64,000 nt of DNA from Candidatus Rokuibacteriota bacterium. GTDB taxonomy: Bacteria > Methylomirabilota > Methylomirabilia > Rokubacteriales > CSP1-6. Position numbers and translations under genes: made by a program. Under the pieces are notes generated by a model. The model was not told where the DNA came from, did not search any database, and saw only the letters and a list, made by a program, of their open reading frames with translations. Shown piece by piece: positions 24,681 through 33,425 of the stretch. The stretch is taken from assembly GCA_003221695.1 (NCBI GenBank), contig QHSX01000052.1, positions 24,629-88,628 on the forward strand. The letters are read 5' to 3'. The first letter of the stretch is position 1. Each line of letters starts with the position of its first letter.

Positions 24681-26366
24681 GTGACGATGCGGCTCACGGC
24701 GGTGACGTTCCTGCCGGCGCTCGGCGCCCTCGTCCTGCTCCTGGTGCCGCGGCGCGCCGCCTCGGTCTTCAAGCTCGGTGGGCTCGTGGTCACGCTCGTG
24801 ACGCTCCTTGCCGCGGTGCCGCTCTACGTCGGCTTCGACGATCGCGTCGCCGACGTCCAGTTCGAGGAGGTCCGCCCCTGGATGCCGGGCGTCGGGATCT
24901 CGTACCACCTCGGCGTCGACGGCATCAGCCTCCTGCTCGTGCTCCTCACGACGTTCCTCATGCCGGTGGCACTCGCGTCTGCGTGGCACGCGATCGAGGA
25001 CCGGTGGAAGGAATTCGTGGTCACGATGCTGATCCTCGAGACGGGGATGGTCGGCGTGTTCGTCAGCCTCGACCTCTTCCTCTTCTACGTCTTCTGGGAG
25101 GCGATGCTGATCCCGATGTACTTCATCATCGGGGTGTGGGGCGGCACCAAACGCGTGTACGCGGCGATCAAGTTCGTCCTGTACACGATGGTCGGCTCCG
25201 TCCTGATGCTCGTCGCGATTCTGGCGCTCTACGCGCAGCACGGTGCGGCGACCGGCACCTACACCTTCGACCTCCCGGTGCTCACGCGCTGGGTGCTCCC
25301 GCCGGGGCTCGCGCAAGAGCTCATGTTCCTCGCCTTCGCGCTCGCGTTCGCGATCAAGGTGCCGCTCTTCCCGTTCCACACGTGGCTACCGGACGCACAC
25401 GTGGAAGCGCCGACGGCGGGTAGCGTGATCCTGGCGGGCGTCTTGCTGAAGATGGGGACCTACGGCTTCCTGCGCTTCTGCCTGCCGCTGTTTCCCGACG
25501 CGAGCCTCGTGTTCGGTCCCCTCGTGGTCGCGCTCGCGGTGATCGGGATCGTCTACGGCGCGTGGGTGTCGACCGTGCAGCCGGACATGAAGAAGCTCGT
25601 CGCGTACTCGAGCGTGAGCCACCTCGGCTTCGTGATCCTCGGCATCTTCACCCTCACCCCGCAGGGGCTCGTGGGCGGCGTCCTCCAGATGGTGAACCAC
25701 GGGCTGAGCACGGGTGCCCTGTTTCTCCTGGTCGGTATGGTGTACGAGCGCCGGCACACGCGTCTGATCGCCGACTTCGGTGGCCTCTGGAGCGTGGCGC
25801 CCGCCTTCTCGTCGCTGTTCCTGGTCGTCGCGCTCTCGTCACTCGGCCTGCCGGGGCTGAACGGTTTCGTGGGCGAGTTCCTCATCCTGGTCGGGGCGTT
25901 CCAGACGAATCCGTGGGTCGCCGCCCTCGCCACATCGGGAGTCATTTTCGCGGCGGTCTACCTACTCTGGCTGTGTCAGCGGGTGATCTTCGGCGCAGTC
26001 ACGCATGAGGCGAACCGCGGTCTGCGTGACCTCTCACCCCGCGAGTGGACCCTGCTCGTGCCCGTCGTGGTCTTGATCGTCTGGATCGGCGTGTACCCGT
26101 CGGCGTTGACCGGCAAGACCGAGGCGACGATCGAGGCGCTGCTCGCGCAGGTGCAGTCGAAGGCGAACGCCCAGCGCGTCTCCGTCGGGCCACCCCCGGT
26201 CGCGCCGGCCGTGCGGCCCCTGAATGGAATGCGCGACGACATGTGGACGGCGGCCGGGTCGCGCCTCGTCTCAGGCCACCCACCGACTCACTCAGGCTCG
26301 CCTCGGGCGTCGGACGCCCTGCGGCTTCGCACCACCACACCGGCCCCGCGGACCCCGCTACCATGA
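24681..26366 (+). CDS. nuoM: NADH-quinone oxidoreductase subunit M with repeat-encoded tail
   Basis: This is the second antiporter-like complex I subunit: LFLFYVFWEAMLIPMYFIIGVWGG, IKVPLFPFHTWLPDAHVEAPTAGSVILAGVLLKMGTYG and LVAYSSVSHLGFVILG are standard. GTG 24681 directly follows the nuoL stop; ATG 24687 is an alternative. At 561 residues it is about 50 longer than E. coli NuoM. The extra C-terminus (from about VRPLNGMRDDMW) ends [19 protein letters not shown], which is a translated copy of the type B repeat also found before glpK. The stop lies in an ATGA overlap with nuoN. The tail probably faces the solvent and may be tolerated rather than functional. Confidence 0.95.
   Translation: MTMRLTAVTFLPALGALVLLLVPRRAASVFKLGGLVVTLVTLLAAVPLYVGFDDRVADVQFEEVRPWMPGVGISYHLGVDGISLLLVLLTTFLMPVALASAWHAIEDRWKEFVVTMLILETGMVGVFVSLDLFLFYVFWEAMLIPMYFIIGVWGGTKRVYAAIKFVLYTMVGSVLMLVAILALYAQHGAATGTYTFDLPVLTRWVLPPGLAQELMFLAFALAFAIKVPLFPFHTWLPDAHVEAPTAGSVILAGVLLKMGTYGFLRFCLPLFPDASLVFGPLVVALAVIGIVYGAWVSTVQPDMKKLVAYSSVSHLGFVILGIFTLTPQGLVGGVLQMVNHGLSTGALFLLVGMVYERRHTRLIADFGGLWSVAPAFSSLFLVVALSSLGLPGLNGFVGEFLILVGAFQTNPWVAALATSGVIFAAVYLLWLCQRVIFGAVTHEANRGLRDLSPREWTLLVPVVVLIVWIGVYPSALTGKTEATIEALLAQVQSKANAQRVSVGPPPVAPAVRPLNGMRDDMWTAAGSRLVSGHPPTHSGSPRASDALRLRTTTPAPRTPLP
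26216..26362 (+). repeat. type B dispersed repeat inside the 3' end of nuoM
   Basis: The core CAGGCTCGCCTCGGGCGTCG-GACGCCCTGCGGCTTCGCAC (about 26293-26332) matches the two copies before glpK. It contains the perfect hairpin GGGCGTC-G-GACGCCC (26305-26319); the glpK copies have GCGCGTC-G-GACGCGC, a paired change that keeps the stem. The left limit is uncertain. The copy ends at the ATG of nuoN. Confidence 0.8.
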
Positions 26367-27817
26367 CCGACCTCGTCATGCCCCCGGTCCTGCTCGGGCC
26401 GCTCCTGCCTACGCTGCTCGTGCTGGGGGCCGGCGCCCTCGTGCTACTCCTCGACCTCTCGCCGCGCCCCCAGGGCAAGGAGGTCCTCGGAGCGGTCGCG
26501 CTCGCGGGCATCGTGGGCGCGCTCCTCGCGACGCTCGCGCGCTGGGGCAAGTCCGGTCGCGCGTTCCACGACATGGTCGTCCTCGACAATTTCGCCCTGT
26601 TCGTGAACGTCGTGATCTGCTATGCGGCCGCGCTGAGCCTGCTCCTCTCGGTGGACTACGTCCGGCGGAGCCGCGCGGAGTCGGGCGAGTACTACGCCCT
26701 CGTGCTCTTCACCACGGCCGGGATGATGCTCCTCGCGGCCGCGGGCGATCTCGTCGTCCTGTTCCTGGCGCTCGAGCTCATGTCGCTGTCGCTCTACGTC
26801 CTCGCGGGGCTCTTCACGCAGGCCCTTGCGTCGAGCGAGGCGTCGATGAAGTACTTCATTCTCGGCGCCTTCGCCTCGTCGTTCATGCTCTACGGCATCG
26901 CCCTGACGTACGGAGCGACGGGAACGACGAACCTCGACCGGATCGCCGCGGCCGTCGCCGGGCGGAGCCACGACCCGCTCTTCGTGATCGGGATGGGCCT
27001 CCTGCTGGTCGGCTTCGGCTTCAAGACCTCGTCGGTGCCGTTCCACATGTGGGTGCCCGACGTCTACCAGGGAGCACCGACCTGCGTGACGGCTCTCATC
27101 GCGACCGGGTCCAAGGCGGCGGCGTTCGGCGCCCTGATCCGGGTCCTGACCGTGGCCCTCCGCGGCGCGCAACCCGACTGGACCGCGCTGCTCTGGATCG
27201 TCGCCGTGCTGACGATGACCGTCGGCAACGTCGCCGCGATTGCGCAGTCCAACCTGAAGCGGATGCTCGCCTACTCGTCGATCGCCCACGCGGGGTATAT
27301 GCTCGTCGGGCTGGTCGCCGGCGGAATGTCGGGCGGGGGCAGCGTCCTCTTCTACCTCTTGACGTACACCTTCACGACCGCCGGCGCCTTCGGCGTCGTG
27401 ACCCTCTGCGAGCGCGCACGCGCCGAGGCGGTGGAGGTCGGTGATTACGCGGGGCTGGCCGAGCGCCATCCGGTCCTCGCCGCGGCGCTCGCCCTCTTCC
27501 TGCTGTCGCTGATCGGCGTCCCCCCGCTCGCCGGCTTCGTGGGCAAGTTCTACGTCTTCGGCGCCGCGGTGCGGGCGGGGTACCTCTGGCTGACCGTCGT
27601 CGCCGTCCTCAACTCCGCCCTCGCCGCCTATTACTACCTGCGGGTCGTCGTCTACATGTACATGCGCCAGCCCGAGGGGGCGCCGGTGACGTACGCGCCC
27701 TCGCTCGCGGGCGCCCTCGCGCTGGTCGTCGCACTGGTCGGCATCGTGGCGCTGGGCGTGGTCCCTGCGCCTTTCGTCGACCTGGCGCAGGCCGCCGTCG
27801 CCCCGCTCGTCCGTTAG
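26363..27817 (+). CDS. nuoN: NADH-quinone oxidoreductase subunit N
   Basis: The 484-residue third antiporter-like subunit has the usual length. Motifs include LVVLFLALELMSLSLYVLAGL, GFKTSSVPFHMWVPDVYQGAPTCVTALIATGSKAAAFGAL, QSNLKRMLAYSSIAHAGYMLVGL and SLIGVPPLAGFVGKFYVF. The ATG at 26363 is just after the type B repeat and overlaps the nuoM stop; the longer track ORF reads through the repeat. With nuoL and nuoM it forms the pumping modules of complex I. The HAD phosphatase gene follows after 9 bp, so a long transcript into the glycerol-phosphate genes is possible. Confidence 0.96.
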   Translation: MTDLVMPPVLLGPLLPTLLVLGAGALVLLLDLSPRPQGKEVLGAVALAGIVGALLATLARWGKSGRAFHDMVVLDNFALFVNVVICYAAALSLLLSVDYVRRSRAESGEYYALVLFTTAGMMLLAAAGDLVVLFLALELMSLSLYVLAGLFTQALASSEASMKYFILGAFASSFMLYGIALTYGATGTTNLDRIAAAVAGRSHDPLFVIGMGLLLVGFGFKTSSVPFHMWVPDVYQGAPTCVTALIATGSKAAAFGALIRVLTVALRGAQPDWTALLWIVAVLTMTVGNVAAIAQSNLKRMLAYSSIAHAGYMLVGLVAGGMSGGGSVLFYLLTYTFTTAGAFGVVTLCERARAEAVEVGDYAGLAERHPVLAAALALFLLSLIGVPPLAGFVGKFYVFGAAVRAGYLWLTVVAVLNSALAAYYYLRVVVYMYMRQPEGAPVTYAPSLAGALALVVALVGIVALGVVPAPFVDLAQAAVAPLVR

Positions 27818-27826
27818 CGCCGCGGC

Positions 27827-28642
27827 ATGGATCCGCGGGTCGGAGCCCCGCGCGCCGCGTCGTTCAGGCTGCCCCATAACGGCTGGCTCTTTGACCTCGA
27901 CGGCACCGTCTACCGCGGCGAGACGCCCATTCCGGGCGCCGCCGAGACCATCGCCGCGCTCCGCACGGCCGGGCGGCGGGTCGCGTTCCTCTCCAACAAG
28001 CCACTCGCGACGCGCGCCGACTACGCGGCGAAATTGACGCGCCTCGGGATCCCCACCGTCGCGGACGACGTGATCAGCTCGTCGCTCGTGCTCGCCCGCC
28101 ACCTGCGCCGCCTCGATGCCGGCGCGCCGGTCTTCGTGATCGGCGAGCCGCCGCTCGTCGCGGAGCTCTCCGCCCACGGCTTCGAAGCCCGCACGGACGC
28201 GCGCGTCCGCTGGGTCGTGATCGCCTTCGACCGCACCTTCGACTACGCGAAGCTGAACACGGCGCTGCAGGCGGTGCGGGGTGGCGCGCGGCTCATCGCC
28301 ACCAATCCCGACCGGACGTGTCCGACCGAGACGGGTGAGATCCCGGATTGCGCGGGCATGATCGCGGCGGTCGAGGCGGTGACGGGCGTCCCCGTCGAGG
28401 TGATCGTCGGCAAGCCGTCGCCGCTCATGCTCGAGATGGCGCTCGAGCGGCTCGGCCTGCCAGCACGCGAGTGCGCGGTGGTCGGCGACCGGATCGAGAC
28501 GGACGTGGTCATGGGCAAGCGTCTGGGGCTCGCCACCGTCCTCGTGCTCAGCGGGGTCACGCGCGCCGACGACCCGCGCATCGCAGAGGTCGCCCCCGAC
28601 GCCGTGCTAGGATCGATTGGGGAGCTTGTTCAGACTATATGA
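27827..28642 (+). CDS. HAD-IIA phosphatase (NagD-like), possible glycerol-3-phosphate phosphatase
   Basis: The 271-residue protein has the HAD motif I WLFDLDGTVYRG (Asp23, Asp25), motif II LSNKP, motif III Lys in VGKPSPLMLE and motif IV VVGDRIETDV, with a C2A cap in between as in NagD/HAD-IIA members. The family includes glycerol-3-phosphate and 4-nitrophenyl phosphatases. It overlaps glpD by ATGA and lies in a glycerol-phosphate gene block. Dephosphorylation of glycerol-3-phosphate is therefore a reasonable inference; sugar or nucleotide phosphates remain possible. It acts in the cytoplasm with Mg. The N-terminal 17 residues before the motif are not conserved in the family. Confidence 0.88.
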   Translation: MDPRVGAPRAASFRLPHNGWLFDLDGTVYRGETPIPGAAETIAALRTAGRRVAFLSNKPLATRADYAAKLTRLGIPTVADDVISSSLVLARHLRRLDAGAPVFVIGEPPLVAELSAHGFEARTDARVRWVVIAFDRTFDYAKLNTALQAVRGGARLIATNPDRTCPTETGEIPDCAGMIAAVEAVTGVPVEVIVGKPSPLMLEMALERLGLPARECAVVGDRIETDVVMGKRLGLATVLVLSGVTRADDPRIAEVAPDAVLGSIGELVQTI

Positions 28643-30264
28643 CGAGGCCCTCCGACCTCGCCGACGGTGACTACGACGTCGTCGTGATCGGCGGCGGCAT
28701 GGCGGGCGCCGGCGTCGCGCGCGACCTGGCGCTTCGCGGCGTCTCGGTGGCGCTCGTCGAGAAAGACGACTTCGCCGCGGCGACCACGTCCCGGTCGTCG
28801 AAGCTGATCCACGGCGGCCTCCGGTACCTCGAGCTGTTCGACGTCGCCCTCGTGCGCGAGTCCCTGCGGGAGCGCGAGATCCTCAACCGGCTGGCGCCGC
28901 ATCTGGTCCGGCCGCTCCCGTTCCTGGTGCCGATCTACCGTGACTCGTCACGCGGCCTCATCAAGGTGCGGATCGGGCTCACGCTCTACGACTGGCTCAC
29001 GCCGGGGCGGGACCGTGAGCGGTACCGCGTCCTTCCCCCGATCGACACGCTGAGCCTCGAACCCGCGATCCGCGCCGAGGACCTCCGCGGTGCCGGCTAC
29101 TACTTCGACGATCTGCTCGTCTTCCCGGAGCGGCTCTGCCTGGAGAACGTGCTCTCGGCCTGCCGGCACGGCGCACGCGCGTTCAACTACGCCCAGGTGG
29201 AGGAGATCGTCCGGGCGCCGGGCGGCGCCCCGGCCGGGGTCCGTGTCCGCGACCTCGTCACCGGCCGCGTCGCGACGCTCGGGGCGCGGGTCCTCGTGAA
29301 CGCCACGGGGCCGTGGGTGGACGAGCTTCGGGCGCTCGCCGGGGTCCGGGAGCGCGGCCCGCGCATCCTGCGCCGAACGAAGGGCATCCACTGCTTGCTC
29401 CCCGGCCTGACGGAGCACGCGATCTACCATTCGACGAGCGACGACCGAATGATCTTCGTCATCCCGTGGCGGGAGTTCTCGCTCATCGGCACGACCGACA
29501 CCGACTTTGACGGCGACCTCGACCGGCTGCACGCCACGCGCGACGAGGTGAGTTACCTCCTCGGCGAGGTCCGCCGGGCCCTGCCGGACCCGCGCGTCGC
29601 ATTCGAGCGCGTCGTCTACACGTACGCCGGGGTGCGGCCGCTCTCGTACGAGGAGGGCAAGCGCGAGTCCGACGTTTCGCGTGCGCACAAGGTCGTCGCC
29701 GAGGCAGACGGGCGCTTCCTGTCGATCACCGGGACCAAGCTCACGTGCTTCCGGAGCCTTGCGGCAGGGCTCGGCGACGCGGTGATGCGCACCCTCGGCC
29801 ACCGGGCGCCCGCCCGCACCGATCGGTACACGCTCGACGGGCTCGACGAGGAGGCCGGGCGCGTCGAGGCGCACACCTGGCTCGACGTCTCCCCCGAGGT
29901 CGCGAGCTCGGGGCTCGCCCGCGAGACGCTCGAGACGCTCGTGACGCTCTACGGGCGCGCCTATCCGCGCGTCGTCGACCTCGCGGGGAAGGTCCCCGGC
30001 GGAACCGACCGGCTCTGCCCCCAGAATCCCGACATCGTCGCGCAGCTCCACCTCGCCGTGCAGGAGGAGCTGGCCGTGTCTCTCCAGGACGTCCTGCTCC
30101 GCCGCACGGGGATCGGCACGAGCCGCTGTCAGGGGACGGATTGCGCGGAGCCCATCGGGCGCCGGATGGGCCAGCTGCTCGGCTGGAGCCCGCGACGTCT
30201 CGACGCGGAGCTGGACGCCTACCACGCCCACGTCGCGCGCTCGCGGAGGTTCAAGACGGCGTAG
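28639..30264 (+). CDS. glpD: glycerol-3-phosphate dehydrogenase (aerobic, FAD)
   Basis: The 541-residue flavoprotein has VVVIGGGMAGAGVARDLALRG near the N-terminus, the GlpD signatures TTSRSSKLIHGGLRYLE, FVIPWREFSLIGTTDTDF and YAGVRPLS, and a C-terminal helical domain. It oxidises glycerol-3-phosphate to dihydroxyacetone phosphate at the inner membrane and passes electrons to quinone. The ATG at 28639 overlaps the HAD gene stop; the 638-residue track ORF start is inside the HAD gene. A Cys pair near the end (SRCQGTDCAEPIG) is unusual and may bind metal or form a disulfide. Neighbouring ugp, ugpQ and glpK genes feed it substrate. Confidence 0.95.
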   Translation: MTRPSDLADGDYDVVVIGGGMAGAGVARDLALRGVSVALVEKDDFAAATTSRSSKLIHGGLRYLELFDVALVRESLREREILNRLAPHLVRPLPFLVPIYRDSSRGLIKVRIGLTLYDWLTPGRDRERYRVLPPIDTLSLEPAIRAEDLRGAGYYFDDLLVFPERLCLENVLSACRHGARAFNYAQVEEIVRAPGGAPAGVRVRDLVTGRVATLGARVLVNATGPWVDELRALAGVRERGPRILRRTKGIHCLLPGLTEHAIYHSTSDDRMIFVIPWREFSLIGTTDTDFDGDLDRLHATRDEVSYLLGEVRRALPDPRVAFERVVYTYAGVRPLSYEEGKRESDVSRAHKVVAEADGRFLSITGTKLTCFRSLAAGLGDAVMRTLGHRAPARTDRYTLDGLDEEAGRVEAHTWLDVSPEVASSGLARETLETLVTLYGRAYPRVVDLAGKVPGGTDRLCPQNPDIVAQLHLAVQEELAVSLQDVLLRRTGIGTSRCQGTDCAEPIGRRMGQLLGWSPRRLDAELDAYHAHVARSRRFKTA

Positions 30265-30282
30265 GCGCCCGTGTGCGTGTGC

Positions 30283-30288
30283 TATAGT
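30283..30288 (+). promoter_or_regulatory. extended -10 (TGC-TATAGT) before ugpB
   Basis: TATAGT preceded by TGC lies 51 bp before the ugpB ATG and 18 bp after the glpD stop. The extended -10 form could work without the missing -35 box. It would let ugpBAE-ugpQ be expressed apart from glpD. Confidence 0.45.
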
Positions 30289-30339
30289 GCGGCGCACCCG
30301 GCACGTCACTCGTTGCGGCGGTTCCTCATGGAGGCTCGC

Positions 30340-31644
30340 ATGAAGCTCTCGGCCGGCATCGTCCTGACCGGGGCGGTCCTCTTGGGCGTTTCCACGCCTG
30401 CGTTCGCCAAGACGGAGATCCAGTGGTGGCACGCGATGACCGCCGTGCTCGGCGAGCGGGTCAACGAGATCGCCGTGAAGTTCAACGCCTCTCAGAACGA
30501 GTACGAAGTGAAAGCCGTCTACAAGGGCTCCTACCCGGACACGTTGAACGCCGCCATCGCGGCCTATCGGGCCAAGCAGCCGCCGCACATCGTCCAGGTC
30601 TTCGAGGTCGGCACGCAGACGATGCTCTCCTCGGGCGCGGTATACCCCGTCTTCCAGCTGATGAAGGACCACGGGATCGCCATCGACTGGAACGATCTGA
30701 TCGGTCCGGTCAAGAGCTACTACTCGACGGGCGGCAACCTGTACTCGATGGCCTTCAACTCGTCGACGCCGATCCTCTTTTACAACAAAGACCTCTTCAA
30801 GAAGGCCGGCCTCGGCGACAAGCCGCCGGCGAGGTGGGACGAGGTCGAAGCGATGGCGAAGAAGCTCGTCGGTGCGGGCGTGAAGTGCGGCTTCAGCGCC
30901 GCCTGGCCGTCGTGGACGCTGGTCGAGAACATGCACGCGCTCCACGACCAGCCATTCGCGGATCACGCCAACGGATTCGACGGCCTCACCACCCGACTGC
31001 AGATCAACGGCGCCTTCGGCGTCCAGATGATGGAGCTGCTCCAGCGCGGCGTCCGGGAGGGCTGGTTCGTCTACAACGGACGGCTCAACAAGGCCGAGGC
31101 CAACATGGGCGGCGGCGAGTGCGGCATCTTCCTCTCCTCGTCCGCCTACATCGGCAACCTGACGCGCGCGTCCGAGGGCAAGTTCGTGTGGGGGACGGGC
31201 CCGCTGCCGCGGCTCGGCGGTTACCCGCAGGGCAACTCGATCATCGGGGGCGCGACGCTCTGGGTGATGAAGGGTGCCAAGCCGGAGGAGTACAAGGGCG
31301 TCGCTCAGTTCTTCAGGTACCTGGCCTCCACAGAGAACCAGGCGTGGTGGGCGGGCGTCACCGGCTACCTGCCACTGACCAACGCGGCGGTGAGGGCGAT
31401 GGAGTCCTCCGGGCACTTCCAGAAGAACCCGCAGCAGCGTACCGCCATCGCCCAGATGCTCGGTGGCAAGACGACGTCGAACAGCCAGGGCATTCGCCTC
31501 GGCAACTTCGTTTCGATCCGCGACGCCATCGAGGAACAGATGGAAAACATCTTCAGCGGCAAGAAGACGGCGACGCAGGGGCTGGACGACGCCGTCGCGA
31601 AGTCGAGCGAGATCCTCAAGGAGTTCGCCGCGCTCTACAGGTGA
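30340..31644 (+). CDS. ugpB: ABC transporter substrate-binding protein, glycerol-3-phosphate/glycerophosphodiester type
   Basis: The start at 30340 has GGAGG and gives a signal peptide (MKLSAGIVLTGAVLLGVSTPAFA). The mature 411-residue protein belongs to the family 1 extracellular solute-binding proteins and looks like UgpB: IQWWHAMTAVLGERVNEIAVKFN, VPPH-like pocket PPHIVQVFEVGTQTML, and MAFNSSTPILFYNKDLFKKAGL. It binds sn-glycerol-3-phosphate or glycerophosphodiesters in the periplasm and hands them to UgpA-UgpE. Trp residues at WWHAM and WPSW would form the ligand site. The surrounding glpD, ugpQ and glpK genes support this substrate over a sugar. The operon lacks its ATPase gene. Confidence 0.9.
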   Translation: MKLSAGIVLTGAVLLGVSTPAFAKTEIQWWHAMTAVLGERVNEIAVKFNASQNEYEVKAVYKGSYPDTLNAAIAAYRAKQPPHIVQVFEVGTQTMLSSGAVYPVFQLMKDHGIAIDWNDLIGPVKSYYSTGGNLYSMAFNSSTPILFYNKDLFKKAGLGDKPPARWDEVEAMAKKLVGAGVKCGFSAAWPSWTLVENMHALHDQPFADHANGFDGLTTRLQINGAFGVQMMELLQRGVREGWFVYNGRLNKAEANMGGGECGIFLSSSAYIGNLTRASEGKFVWGTGPLPRLGGYPQGNSIIGGATLWVMKGAKPEEYKGVAQFFRYLASTENQAWWAGVTGYLPLTNAAVRAMESSGHFQKNPQQRTAIAQMLGGKTTSNSQGIRLGNFVSIRDAIEEQMENIFSGKKTATQGLDDAVAKSSEILKEFAALYR

Positions 31645-31665
31645 GGAGCGGGTCGGCCACCTGCG

Positions 31666-32547
31666 ATGAAGCGCTTCGTCTTCCGGAACCGGTGGCTGCC
31701 CTACGCGCTGGTGGCACCGCAGGTCGTCATCACGATCGCCTTCTTCTACTGGCCCGCCTTCGACTCGCTCCGGCTCTCGCTCTACCGCGCCTCACCCTTC
31801 GGTGACCGGCTGATCTGGGCCGGCCTCGCCAACTTCGAGCGGCTCTTCCGCGACCCCGCCTACCTCAGGAGCGCGCTCACCAGCTTCGTGTTCTCCTTCG
31901 TCGTGACGTTCGCGGGGCTGGCGCTGGCCCTGCTGCTCGCCTCGCTCGCCAACGCGAAGATCCGCGGCCTCGCCGTCTACCGCTCGCTGCTCCTCTGGCC
32001 CTATGGCATCGCGCCCGCGATCGCCGGCATCATCTGGCTCTTCATCTTCCATCCCTCGTACGGGATCCTGCCGTGGCTCCTGTCGTTCGTCACGGCCTAC
32101 CAGTTCAACTGGTTCCTGAAGGGCTGGGTGGCGATGACGCTCATCGTCATGGCGGCGATCTGGAAGCAGTTTGGCTACAACCTGGCCTTCTACCTGGCCG
32201 GGCTGCAGGCGATCGAGGCCTCGGTGCTCGAGGCCGCGAGCGTCGACGGGGCGGGGCCGATCCGGCGCTTCTTCGCGGTGACCTTCCCGCTGCTCTCGCC
32301 CGTGACGTTTTTCTTGTTCACGCTCAACATGACCTTCTCGTTCTTCGACACGTTCGGGCTGATCCATTCGGTGACCCAGGGTGGGCCCGGCGACACGACC
32401 TCGATCCTGGTCTACCGTGCGTGGAAGGACGGCTTCGAGGGGCTCCAGCTCGGCTTTTCGGCGGCACAATCGGTGGTCCTGATGGCCCTCGTCATCCTGC
32501 TCACCGCCTTCCAGTTCCGCTTCGCCGAGAAGAAGGTGACCTACTGA
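31666..32547 (+). CDS. ugpA: ABC transporter permease UgpA-type
   Basis: The 293-residue permease has six predicted membrane helices and the inner-membrane ATPase-contact (EAA) loop EAASVDGAGPIRRFFAVTFPLLSPVTFF. The N-terminus (FRNRWLPYALVAPQVVITIAFFYWPAFDSLRLSLY) matches the family 1 sugar/glycerol-phosphate permeases. It partners with UgpE and the binding protein UgpB. It starts 21 bp after ugpB and overlaps ugpE by one base (TGATG), indicating coupled translation. Confidence 0.93.
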   Translation: MKRFVFRNRWLPYALVAPQVVITIAFFYWPAFDSLRLSLYRASPFGDRLIWAGLANFERLFRDPAYLRSALTSFVFSFVVTFAGLALALLLASLANAKIRGLAVYRSLLLWPYGIAPAIAGIIWLFIFHPSYGILPWLLSFVTAYQFNWFLKGWVAMTLIVMAAIWKQFGYNLAFYLAGLQAIEASVLEAASVDGAGPIRRFFAVTFPLLSPVTFFLFTLNMTFSFFDTFGLIHSVTQGGPGDTTSILVYRAWKDGFEGLQLGFSAAQSVVLMALVILLTAFQFRFAEKKVTY

Positions 32548-33425
32548 TGGCGCGCACGCTCGCGCCGCCGGCCGCCCTCGCCGTCCACGCGGCGTCGCGG
32601 GTGAAGGCCCGTGACGGGGGCGGGATCGTCGCCCACGCGATCTTGCTCGCCGCCGTCGCCGTGCTGGCGTTTCCCCTCTATTACGCGTTCGTCATCAGCA
32701 CCCAGACGCTTTCGCAGGTGACGAGCCTGCCGCCGCGGCCGTGGCCATCGACGGCATTCCTCTCAAACTACGCCGAGGCCTGGCAGCGCGCGCAGATGGG
32801 CCGGCTGCTGCTCAACAGTGCGATCGTGGCGCTCGGCGTGGCGTTCGGCAAGATCGCCATCTCGCTGCTCTCGGCCTTCGCGATCGTGTTCTTCAACTTC
32901 CGCGGCAAACAGGTCGTCTTCTCGATGATCTTCGTCACGCTGATGCTCCCGGTGCCCGTGCGGATCGTCTCCACCTACCAGGTCATGAGCGTGCTCGGCT
33001 GGGTGAACACCTACTGGGGACTCACGGTACCGCTCCTGGCGTCGGCGACCGGGACCTTCCTCTTCCGGCAGTTCTACCAGACCATCCCAAACTCGTTGGC
33101 CGAGGCCGCCCAGCTCGACGGCGCGGGCCCCATGCGCTTCCTCTGGTCGATCCTGCTGCCGCTGTCGAAGGCCAACATCGCGGCGCTCTTCGTCATCCTC
33201 TTCGTCTACGGCTGGAACGACTACCTGTGGCCCCTGATGATCACCAACACCCCGGAAATGCGCACGGCGGTCATCGGCATCGAGTCTTTGGTGCCGCGCA
33301 CCTCGCAGCTCCCGGAGTGGAACATCGCGATGGCGGCGGCGATGATGGTGCTGCTGCCTCCGGTGGCGGTGATCGTCGTGATGCAGCGGTGGTTCGTGAA
33401 GGGTCTCATCGAGACGGAGAAGTAG
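32547..33425 (+). CDS. ugpE: ABC transporter permease UgpE-type
   Basis: The 292-residue permease follows from ATG 32547, whose A is the last base of the ugpA stop. It has six membrane helices, the EAA loop EAAQLDGAGPMRFLWSILLPLSKANIAAL and ends VVMQRWFVKGLIETEK, as usual for the MalG/UgpE branch. The residues before the first helix (MARTLAPPAALAVHAASRVKARDGGG) are somewhat longer than in E. coli UgpE. The next gene begins directly after the TAG stop. No ugpC ATPase gene is found between or after these genes, so an ATPase encoded elsewhere must energise the transporter. Confidence 0.93.
   Translation: MARTLAPPAALAVHAASRVKARDGGGIVAHAILLAAVAVLAFPLYYAFVISTQTLSQVTSLPPRPWPSTAFLSNYAEAWQRAQMGRLLLNSAIVALGVAFGKIAISLLSAFAIVFFNFRGKQVVFSMIFVTLMLPVPVRIVSTYQVMSVLGWVNTYWGLTVPLLASATGTFLFRQFYQTIPNSLAEAAQLDGAGPMRFLWSILLPLSKANIAALFVILFVYGWNDYLWPLMITNTPEMRTAVIGIESLVPRTSQLPEWNIAMAAAMMVLLPPVAVIVVMQRWFVKGLIETEK

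Noticed and set aside
28948-31416. 822-residue minus-strand ORF
   Set aside because: Antisense to glpD and ugpB, no motif.
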